NCBI RefSeq assembly: GCF_029407905.1
Contig: NC_073628.1
Span: 62,442,501 to 62,506,500, forward strand
Source of the DNA: Bubalus kerabau
Taxonomy: Eukaryota; Chordata; Mammalia; Artiodactyla; Bovidae
DNA length: 64,000 nt
Reading direction: 5' to 3'
Shown here piece after piece: positions 55,805-64,000 of this stretch. Made by a program: the position numbers and the translations under genes. Each line of letters begins with the position of its first letter. Positions within the stretch are counted from its first letter, which is position 1. Under the pieces are notes generated by a model that made no database searches, was not told the origin of the DNA, and saw only the letters and a list, made by a program, of their open reading frames with translations.

Positions 55805-57996
55805 GCCGCCTAAGTCTGCATATTTATTGATCATTTTATGAGGTTCCTAGGAAAATAACACAACCAATGAAAATAAAGTCAAAAATTATTTTTCAGGGTT
55901 CTTTTTATGAATTGAGTTATTTAAATTAATGAAATTAAAATAATTAATTTATAATAGTTTAATAATTTATGGTTAATTAAAATATCAATTAAATTAATAT
56001 TTAGTCTAATAATAAAATTAATTCATGTTTTAAGGGAAGAGATCTACCATATCTAGTTAGTAATTACATGATAACTGTAATCAAGATTCTAAATAGAGAA
56101 GAAAAAAGTATGGTTTTCTGGGCTTAAAGCACTAGTAAAGGCATAGACTAATTGAAACACTGTACACTAGTTGCTTCTGAATGACAGCATTGAAAGCTCA
56201 AGGGAAAAAAAAATCAGTGACCAATATGAGAAATAATATTGAGACAATGAATTAGCTGGGTTTCATATTTCATAGAGAGCAAAGAAAGCAGAGATTTAGT
56301 TAAACACATGCCCACCCCACACATACACATTGAAACCAGATCACAAAGATGCATGAATATATAACTTAATGTGTACATTTAGAACACATAAATAACCAAA
56401 AAAGAGTTTTAAATGATAACTAGAAAAGTAACTGACTAGGTTTGATTTCTCTTTTACAGATAATAACAGAAAGGTGTTACATATGACAGAAAGGGACAGG
56501 GCAGAGAGAGAGAGACAGAAAGGAAGCAGGGCTCAGGGATTAGGGGATGGGAAGGAAGAGGAAAAAACATGTTCTGACCATGGTGGAAAACAAGTAACAT
56601 AAGTCTGGAGATTATGCAATGTTATCTTTAAATAGAGAATCTGAAATTGTTTTTCACTTGGACATAGAATTAAACAGTGACTTTTGAAGCTATTGGGTTG
56701 AAGTGGTGAGTTAACAGCTAACAGAGATTCTAAGTACTACTAGTAAACTTCTTAGAATAATGGATGAAATAAAAGGTACCCAAGAGAACATGTAGATGAA
56801 TCACCTTATTTCTAGATACAGATGAAGTGAAACTATTGGAACAATGTTCATTATTCCATCAAATTATTAGAAAATATATTATTTGAACCTGAATTATTGA
56901 GTAATTATTTGGCTTTAGAATTTATGTGAGATGTTTGCTATTATTTTCTTGAAAGTTTTTGTTTATTTTTGCTATGAAAACCAAAATAAGAATGGCTATC
57001 ACTATTTTCAAGAATCTCATTTTTTTTGCTCAAAGTAATGAAGCATTGGCCTGATGTCATTAAAAATATAACCTGGCATTTGATTCCAAATACAGCAGCT
57101 TTTAAGACTATAATATTGCTTTTTATTTACTTATTTCTGATTCTGAAAATACATCTATATACAATGTAACAATTTTCTATCTTTTCTTAAACTCAAAACT
57201 GAGTCTTTTTTGAAAACTGGAAAGACATCTTTCTGTGGTTTTTTACTAGTAAAAAGAAATATCGAGGGGACCCAGAGGACTAGCTATGGTGCTTATGGGT
57301 TTAAATTTTGATGATCTCTCAAATATTATGATAATATAACCTTTCTATAATGGAAAACCTTTTATAGGAATTCTTTCATAAAGTGTTTAACTAACACATC
57401 TCCAGTGATTTTATTTTCCTATGTTTTCTTCTTTAGCATCAATTAAGAATGTCTTCAATCATAAATTAGCTGGCAGAGTTTAAGTCTATTATCAAAGCTG
57501 TAAAGCTATTCTTAAGGGAGTCATGAACCCAGATTACTAACACTCAGTCTCAATCTACCCAGTGAATTGCTTTATTTTAAAATATCACTTTGTTCCACAG
57601 ATGCTCAGTAAACTATGACATGAATAACTGTTCAATACAAAATTGAGAGACAGTTGAATTGTATCACCTATGAGTGTGTGTATGTGTAAAGTGTGGAAAA
57701 GAATGTTTACTATACCTTGGGAATTTCACACTTTATACTTTTCTGGAAGTTAAAATAATTAAGCAGCTTCACATAAGAAACATCTCATTTATAAAGTCTT
57801 CAAGTCATTATTATAAAGGTATAACTTTTTGCTTTTTCAACCATATTATGTTATAAATATTTGGAAAATAATATAACTTTTATAAAGATAAAAGTTTCAT
57901 TTTAAATGAAAATTGTTGGAGTAGCCACGTGAACTTGTCATTTCCTTATTGAACTATATAAATATATTTCTAGAATCATTGCATATAAAATATGTG
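55805..57996. other. Unique AT-rich sequence, no gene seen
   Basis: About 2.2 kb. 55910-56030 is built almost only from A and T (TTAATTAA-like). 56500-56524 is a GA-rich patch. No coding signal recognised. Confidence 0.5.
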
Positions 57997-58183
57997 CCTT
58001 AGTCTGTTTGTACTGCTGTAACAAAATAGCACAGGCTGGGTAGCTTATAAACAACCAAAATCTATCTCTCACGGTGTGGAAACCATAAGTCTAGGATAAG
58101 GGTGGAAGCACCTTTAAGTGATGGTCCTGTTTTGATTACAGAACTTTCTTTGCATCCTTATATGGTGGAAGGAGTTAAAGATC
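57997..58183 (-). mobile_element. MLT1 (ERVL-MaLR LTR), antisense, part 1
   Basis: CTTAGTCTGTTTGTACTGCT, TAGCACAGGCTGGGTAGCTT and CTATCTCTCACGGTGTGGAA are the complement of the MLT1 3' half. A SINE interrupts it at 58184; it resumes at 58466. Confidence 0.82.
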
Positions 58184-58465
58184 ACTTTGTTAGTTGCTCA
58201 GTCATGTCTGACTCTTTGTGACCCCATGGACTGTACCCTGTTAGGCTCCTCTGTCCACAGGATTTTCCATGGGGTTAGAATTTCATCATATGAGTTTTGA
58301 GGGTACACAAACATTCAGATCAGACCATGACATTACTGAAGGCAAGAATACTGAAGTGGGTTGCCATTTCCTCCTCCAGGGGATCTTCCCAACCCAGGGA
58401 TCAAACTCATGTCTCCCGCTTTTCAGGCAGATTCTTTGTCTTCTGAGCCACCAGAGAAGCCCTAG
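58184..58465 (-). mobile_element. Bov-tA SINE, antisense, carrying an internal MLT1-derived insert
   Basis: The SINE runs from CACTTTGTTAGTTGCTCAGT to the tRNA-head complement GAGCCACCAGAGAAGCC. AGATC at 58179-58183 and 58466-58470 is the likely target-site duplication in MLT1. Between TTTTCCA (58269) and GGCAAGAATACTG (58341), normally adjacent, lie 71 extra bases that match the MLT1 end. Confidence 0.88.
58270..58340 (-). other. 71-bp MLT1-like insert inside the SINE
   Basis: TGGGGTTAGAATTTCATCAT, GAGTTTTGAGGG and CACAAACATTCAGAT align with the MLT1 end at 58557-58620 in the same orientation, with about ten differences over 64 bases. It breaks the BovA part of the SINE. Confidence 0.8.
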
Positions 58466-58620
58466 AGATCTCCTTTATAAGGGAATTAATCAAATTGATA
58501 ATGACTCCACCCTCATGACCTAATCGCACCCCAAAGACTACATCTAAAAATATGCTTTGGGGTTAGAATTTCAATATATGAATTTTGAGGGGACACAAGC
58601 ATACAGATAAGACCATTACA
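58466..58620 (-). mobile_element. MLT1 (ERVL-MaLR LTR), antisense, part 2
   Basis: TTTATAAGGGAATTAATC, CCACCCTCATGACCTAATCG, GGGGTTAGAATTTCAATATA, to AAGACCATTACA. It completes the LTR split by the SINE. Confidence 0.82.
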
Positions 58621-59029
58621 GCATGTAAATATATTTTTATTCTCACAGACATCACTGTTAAATCTTGTTTTTTAAGTTAATAATTATGTGAGGCTTCTGA
58701 CAATTAAAGTACTAATAATAAGTCAAGCCACAGTTCTCCCATTATACATAGAAATAATGAAAGATGATTCATAGAAGCAAAACAATAAATCTCCTCTTTG
58801 ACTTAAATACTATTCTGTTTCTAATATTCTATAAAACTTTAACCAAAGAAATTTTTTCTCCAAGAATTTGTTTATAGTAAATTGATTTCATATAAAATAT
58901 AGTCACTGATAGAGAAAACTACACCAAAATATAAGTCATGCCTGTCTTTTTCATACTTTTGATTTTATATAGCTCCTCCTAATTATTTATTTTTATTTTC
59001 TCCATGTTTGTGTAAGATTATGAACCATA
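58621..59029. other. Unique AT-rich sequence
   Basis: Nothing recognised. Confidence 0.5.
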
Positions 59030-59285
59030 ATATTAACTAATATTTATTGAGCATTTACTGAGACAGGCACTCTGTTATTTACTTCTCATGCATCATCTCT
59101 TAGATTTGCTTGGAAAAACATTGTGAGCAAAGAAAGAATATAATTGTCATTTTTCAGATAGGAAACTGGATTTAACTTAGAGGGTTTAAATTACATAATC
59201 AGGAATACAGAACAGGTAAGAGTATTTAAACCCAGCTCTATCTGATGCCAGCATACTTGTTTTTAAGCACGCTATAACTCTGACT
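59030..59285 (-). mobile_element. MIR SINE, antisense, near full length
   Basis: AATATTTATTGAGCATTTAC, GACAGGCACTCTGTTATTTA, TCATTTTTCAGATAGGAAAC and TATTTAAACCCAGCTCTATC follow the order of a complete MIR in reverse orientation. Confidence 0.78.
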
Positions 59286-59594
59286 TTAAGTTCAGGAAAA
59301 GGCCCTACATGAACAATGATCCTGTATCCTAGCACCACTCTATTTACTATTTCCAATTGGTTATGATATCATGTTAGGAACACAATAGTTACAGTCAGGT
59401 GATGAAATGGCTATGGGAAACTATTTTTATAAATAGATCTTCTTTTAAAATACACAAGCACATGCACCTGTACATCCTGCAAACACATATTTAGTACCCA
59501 GTAATAGAAAAATTTCATGTTTATTACCAAAGACTGATATTGTGGATCATCATCCTTACTAGGATATATTAATATCATATATAGGAGATTACAG

Positions 59595-59770
59595 ATTACA
59601 TGTTTTCTTTATTGATGTTTTATCTGAATTGACACAGTATATCTATGAGGTAGAAAGTATCATTATTCTTATTTTACACAGTGGTTACACAGTTTTATTA
59701 CAGGCACAAAGCTAGAAAATATCCAAAATATCATTCAAATTTGTGATTCTTTTTACTAGATCCACTAGAT
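59595..59770 (-). mobile_element. Possible second MIR fragment, antisense
   Basis: TCTATGAGGTAGAAAGTATC, TTATTCTTATTTTACACAGT and CAGGCACAAAGCTAG resemble the complement of the MIR core. Weaker than the copy at 59030. Confidence 0.5.
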
Positions 59771-59888
59771 ACTATTGGAAGGATGGAAGAAATGAATGCA
59801 AATTCCAAACATGCAAATAGCAATCTCTGTGTCATGAGTTTAGATTTCTTAAAATTAATCCCCAAATCTTCTAATTCCCATTTTCATT

Positions 59889-61318
59889 CAGTTCAGTTCA
59901 ATTCAGTTGCTCAGTCGTGTCTGACTCTTTGCGACCCCATGAATCGCAGCATGCCAGGCCTCCCTGTCTATCACCAAGTCCCAGAGTTCACCCAGACTCA
60001 CGTGCATCAAGTCAGTGATGCCATCCAGCCATCTCATCCTCTGCGTCCCCTTCTCCCCCTGCCCTCAATCCTTCCCAGCATCAGAGTCTTTTCCAATGAG
60101 TCAACTCTTCGCAGGAGGTGGCCAAAGTACTGGAGTTTCAGCTTTAACATCAGTCCTTCCAAAGAACACCCAGGACTGATCGCCTTCAGAATGGACTGGT
60201 TGGATCTCTTTGCAGGCCATGGGACTGTCAAGAGTCTTCTTCAACACCACAGTTCAAAAGCATCAATTCTTCGACGCTCAGCCTTCTTCACAGTCCAACT
60301 CTCGCATCCATACCTGACCACAGGAAAAACCATAGCCTTGACTAGATGAACCTTTGTTGACAAAGTAATGTCTCTGCTTTTTAATATGCTATCCAGGTTA
60401 GTCATAACTTTCCTTCTAAGGCGTAAGTGTCTTTTAATTTCATGGCTGCAGTCACCATCTGCAGTGATTTTGGAGCCCCCCAAAATAAAGTCTGACACTG
60501 TTTCCACTGTTTCCCCATCTATTTGCCATGAAGTGATGGGACCAGATGCCATGATCTTCGTTTTCTGAATGTTGAGCTTTAAGCCAACTTTTTCACTCTC
60601 CACTTTCACTTTCATCAAGAGGCTTTTGAGTTCCTCTTCACTTTCTGCCGTAAGAGTGGTATCATCTGCATATCTGAGGCTATTGATATTTCTCCCAGCA
60701 ATTTTGATTCCAGCTTGTGTTTCTTCCAGTCCAGAGTTTCTCATGATGTACTCTGCATATAAGTTAAATGAGCAGGGTGACAATATACAGCCTTGATGTA
60801 CTCCTTTTCCTATTTGGAACCAGTCTGTTGTTCCATGTCCAGTTCTAACTGTTGCTTCCTGACCTGCATACAAATTTCTCAAGAGGCAGGTCAGGTGGTC
60901 TGGTATTCCCATCTCTTTCAGAATTTTCCACAGTTTCTTGTGATCCACACAGTCAAAGGTTTTGGCTAGTCAATAAAGCAGAAATAGATGTTTTTTTCTG
61001 GAACTCTCTTGCTTTTTCAATGATCCAGTGGATGTTGGCAATTTGATCTCTGGTTCCTCTGCCTTTTCTAAAACCAGCTTGAACATCAGGAAGTTTATGG
61101 TTCATATATTGCTGAAGCTTGGCTTGGAGAATTTTGAGCATTACTTTACTAGCATGTGAGATGAGTGCAATTGTGCGGTATTTCGAGCATTCTTTGGCAT
61201 TGTCTTTCTTTGAGATTAGAATGAAAACTGACCTTTTCCAGACCTGTGGCCACTGCTGAGTTTTTCAAATTTGCTGGCATATTGAGTGCAGCACTTTCAC
61301 AGCATCATCTTTCAGGAT
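59889..61318 (-). mobile_element. BovB LINE, antisense, long copy with a 235-codon frame
   Basis: On the + strand it begins with the tail complement CAGTTCAGTTCAATTCAGTT and runs back to the complement of DDAVKVLHSICQ near 61318. The minus frame 60948-60241 is open across most of the reverse transcriptase and C-terminal region. A small deletion near 60960-60968 (TTTGGCTAGTCAATAAAG) disrupts motif A. Fairly young. Confidence 0.94.
60241..60948 (-). pseudogene. BovB reverse transcriptase/C-terminal fragment, 235 codons open
   Basis: Starts just after motif A (MDHKKLWKILKEMGIPDHL), contains motif B GCILSPCSFNLYAEYIM, motif C RYADDTTL intact (near residues 95-102), thumb GLKLNIQKTKIM, and the C-terminal VRYGCESWTVKKAERRRIDA. 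It ends at FELWC where the conserved tryptophan codon TGG has become TGA. The upstream part, including motif A, is frameshifted. Confidence 0.87.
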
Positions 61319-61882
61319 CAATTATAGTCTAATTTAAAAAACAAAAAAACAAAAAAAACACCTCAATCTAAAAAAGAGAGAAATTGTCTCTAATTACGAA
61401 GCAATGAAGGTTAAACAAATTGTTATGATACCACTGTTCTACAGTACTGTTTTGAAACAAATGTGAGTGAATATTTTTATTGAATTTAAGTGTGAGTTAT
61501 TTTGATTTCATAGCTTGCCACTCTGAATTGTGTGTAGGGCAATGACTGAGCCTCCATAATTTATATGCACTTTAAAGGATCTTATTGGATCTGCCTCCTG
61601 ACCTTACTTAAATTGGTTATTTAAATTCTATTACTTTGGAAGCCAGTGACATATTCCTGTTGTAGCTGAAGCTCAAACTTCCATCTACAGACTGGAAACA
61701 GTGAGTTCATGAACACAACTTTTAAGCACAATGAAATGCAGGAAGTTTGTCTTTAGATCTGTATTCCTTAGAAAGTAAGGCTTTGTGCTTTGAACCATGT
61801 TTCATTTCATATGACTTCCTGGTATGAAGAGCACCAATTCTGAAACAAGAAACTTTTGTTTATATTAACCTTACTGAAAGAG
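61319..61882. other. Unique sequence, no gene seen
   Basis: An A-rich patch (AAAACAAAAAAACAAAAAAA) at 61337-61360 and single-copy looking sequence after it. Confidence 0.5.
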
Positions 61883-62425
61883 TGTGGTGGGGTCCAGCTG
61901 TTCATCACTCAGAAGCCAATAAATAAGTCATACTGGCAGAAGGGAAAGTTTGCTTTATTTCAAATGCCAGAAACTGGGGAGAGGAGGGTGGTGGACGTCT
62001 GTCCAGTGGATGACTCCCCTTTCCCCTCCCCACCCCACACTGGCAACCAGTGGGGATAGAGCTTTTATACACAGAAGGAGAGGTTACATGCAGAAACAGA
62101 ATGGTCAGCTCTGACAGTCATCTTCAATTTGATCATCAGTCTGATTTAGCATCATCTTGATTTTTTTAGGTACAGTTAATCTACAGTTACAGAGGCCATT
62201 TATTCCCATTTCTCTGAGGCCAATTCTTGGAATTGTTGAAGCTCATGTCCTGGTTACAGTCTGATTGTGTAGTTAATTTACCTGGTGTTTTAGTGTCTAT
62301 AAACAGCTCGATGATATGGCTCAGAATATTATATATAGCCCTTAGGAAAGAACTAAAGGTCCTTGACTATGCTTCATGACTACATTATTATTATAATAAG
62401 TATTATTTATTATTATTATATTAGT
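61883..62425 (-). mobile_element. Ruminant endogenous retrovirus LTR, antisense, solo
   Basis: An LTR-like block starting TGTGGTGGGGTCC on the + strand. On the minus strand there is a TATA-like GTATAAAAGC near 62060-62069 and, about 110 bases further, AATAAAGC near 61952-61960 as polyadenylation signal, the usual U3-R-U5 order. No viral genes adjoin it, so it is a solo LTR. The right border near 62425 is approximate because of a TTA-rich stretch and the BovB that follows. Confidence 0.7.
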
Positions 62426-62426
62426 C

Positions 62427-64000
62427 TTACAAATAGCTGGGAAAAGAAAAGATGCAAAGGGGAAAAGGAAAGAAATGCCCATTTGAATGCAGAGTTCCAA
62501 AGAATATCAAGGAGAGATAAGAAAGCCTTCCTCAGTGATCAGTGCAAAGAAATAGAGGAAAACAATAGAATGGGAAAGACTAGAGATCTCTTCAAGAAAA
62601 TTAGAGATACCAAGGGAATTTTTCATGCAAAGATGGGCACAACAAAGGACAAAAAAGGTATGGACCTAACAGAAGCAGAAGATGTTAAAAAGAGGTGGAA
62701 AGATTACACAGAAGAATGATACAAAATAGATATACATGACCCAGATAACCACTATGGTGTGATCACTCACCTAGACCCAGATATCCTGGAAACCAAAGTC
62801 AAGTGGGCCTTAGGAAGAATCACTACAAAGAAAGCTAGTGGAGGTGATGGAATTCCAGTTGAGTTATTTCAAATTCTAGAAGATGATACTGTGAAAGTGC
62901 TGCACTCCATATGCCAGCACATTTGGAAAACTCAGCAGTGGCCACATAACTAGAAAAGGTCAGTTTTCATTCCAATCCTTAAGAAAGGCAATGCCAAAGA
63001 ATGCTCAAAATACCACACAATTGCACTCATCTCACATGCTAGCAAAGTAATGCTCAAAATTCTCCAAGCCAGGCTTCAGCAGTACGTGAACCTTGAACTT
63101 CGAGATGTTCAAGCTGGATTTAGAAAAGGCAGAGGAACTAGAGATCAAATTGCCAGCATCTGCTGGATCATTGAAAAAGCAAGAATGTTCCAGAAAAATA
63201 TTTACTTCTGCTTTATTGACTATGCCAAAGCTTTTGATTGTGTGGATCACAACAAACTGAAAATTTCTGAAAGAGATGGGAATACCAGACCACCTGACCT
63301 GCCTCATGAGAAATCTATATGCAGGTCAAGAAACAAGGATTATAACCAGACATGGAAGAATAGACTGGTTCCAAATAGGGAAAGGAGTACATCAAGGTTG
63401 TATATTGTCACCCTGCTTATTAAACTTATATGCAGAGTACATCATAGAAATGCCAGGATGGATGAACCACAAGCTGCAATCAAGGTCACCTGGAGAAATA
63501 TCAATAACCTCAGATATGCAGGTGACACCACACTTATGGCAGAAAGCAAAGAAGAACTAAAAAGCCTCTTGAAAATGAAAGAGGAGAGTGAAAAAGTTGG
63601 CTTGAAACTTAGCATTCAGAAAACAAAGATCATGGCATCCAGTCCCATCACTTCATGGCAAATATATAGGGAAACAATAGAAACAGTGAGAGACTTTATT
63701 TTGAGGGGCTCCAAAATCACTGCAGATGGTGACTGCAGCCATGAAATTAAAAGATGCTTGCTCCTTGGAAGAGAAGTTATGACCAACCTAGACAGCATAT
63801 TAAGAAGCAGAGGCATTACTTTGCCGACTATTTTCCATCTAATCAAGGCTATTGTTTTTCCAATAGTCATGTATGGATGTAAGAATTGAACTATAAAGAA
63901 AGCTGAGCATCAGTGAATTGATGCTTTTGAACTGTGGTGTTGGAGAAGACTCTTGAGAATCCCTTAGAGTGTAAGGAGGTCAAAGCTGTCAATCTTAAAA
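62427..64000 (+). mobile_element. BovB LINE, sense, runs off the window end
   Basis: Starts at ACAAATAGCTGGGAAAAGAA in the post-endonuclease linker and continues through the reverse transcriptase to the C-terminal domain at the window edge. Open pieces are 62363-62719, 62759-62953, 63050-63889 and 63276-63560. Stops near 62719 and 62952 and frameshifts around 63255 break the protein. Confidence 0.93.
63050..63889 (+). pseudogene. BovB reverse transcriptase, 279-codon frame with internal frameshifts
   Basis: Contains fingers GFRKGRGTRDQIASI and motif A FIDYAKAFDCVDHNK, then about 45 residues out of frame (a missing GTGG-type stretch after HNKL), and returns with NNLRYAGDTTL. Motif C therefore reads YAGD instead of YADD, losing a catalytic aspartate. 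The thumb GLKLSIQKTKIM and part of the C-terminal domain follow, ending in a stop at YGCKN. Confidence 0.83.

Noticed and set aside
59783..60349. 188-codon plus-strand frame
   Set aside because: About 35 codons of flanking DNA followed by the antisense of BovB. No protein family is recognisable.
1..64000. CRISPR-like or phage-like arrays
   Set aside because: Repeated motifs are dispersed SINE and LINE copies of unequal length on both strands, not regularly spaced repeats. The window is mammalian.

Overview
This window is nuclear DNA from a ruminant, most likely a bovid. Nothing in it looks bacterial, viral or organellar as a whole. The evidence is the repeat content. There are more than a dozen BovB (RTE-class) LINE copies with the reverse transcriptase motifs YADDTTL and GCILSPCLFNLYAEY. 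There are about twenty Bov-tA, Bov-A and BOV-A2 SINEs built on a tRNA-Glu-like head, L1-BT LINEs, CHR-type cetartiodactyl SINEs, and older mammalian repeats (MIR, MLT1, a MER2/Tigger-like element, L1M). Family names were assigned by reading the sequence from memory of the families, not by a database search. I see no complete host gene. Almost every long open frame is the sense or antisense shadow of BovB or L1 ORF2.

Layout. 1-5.4 kb: a nearly full-length decayed BovB, a younger truncated BovB, an antisense BovB and SINEs. 5.4-9.7 kb: mostly single-copy sequence with five SINEs and a local direct duplication. 9.7-14.2 kb: an antisense BovB split by two L1-BT insertions in opposite orientations. 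14.2-16.1 kb: unique sequence with the best candidate host exon (15474-15603, + strand). 16.1-25.2 kb: SINE clusters, BovB tails, an antisense ERV-type LTR, L1 3' ends, MLT1 and a MER2-like transposon. 25.6-27.1 kb: a young BovB between perfect 56-bp direct repeats. 27.1-29.6 kb: unique. 29.6-32.2 kb: BovB copies in and beside an old L1M, with a perfect 17-bp inverted repeat at one junction. 34.7-36.7 kb: an antisense L1-BT with a second L1-BT nested inside it. 37-43 kb: unique AT-rich sequence with two well-bounded BOV-A2 elements and a second, weaker candidate exon (37849-37932). 43.7-46.5 kb: BovB and L1. 46.5-49 kb: unique. 49.1-50.6 kb: an L1-BovB head-to-tail pair. 50.8-51.9 kb: a GC-richer unique block. 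52.2-54.1 kb: unique, with a small minus-strand frame. 54.2-55.8 kb: BovB. 58.0-58.6 kb: an MLT1 split by a SINE that itself carries a piece of MLT1. 59-61.3 kb: MIR and an antisense BovB. 61.9-64 kb: an LTR and a BovB running off the window.

How the parts relate. The SINEs, and the BovA part they share with the BovB 3' end, are non-autonomous and are thought to move with the BovB machinery. The L1 copies are a separate autonomous lineage. All copies seen here are truncated or carry stops and frameshifts, so none looks capable of transposition. The two candidate exons suggest the window may lie in a large intron-rich host gene, but I could not name it. I found no new biological system. The most interesting items are structural scars: the 56-bp target-site duplication, a templated MLT1 insert in a SINE, hairpin junctions, an inverted BovB segment, L1 copies with short 3' extensions, and an L1 without a poly(A) tail.
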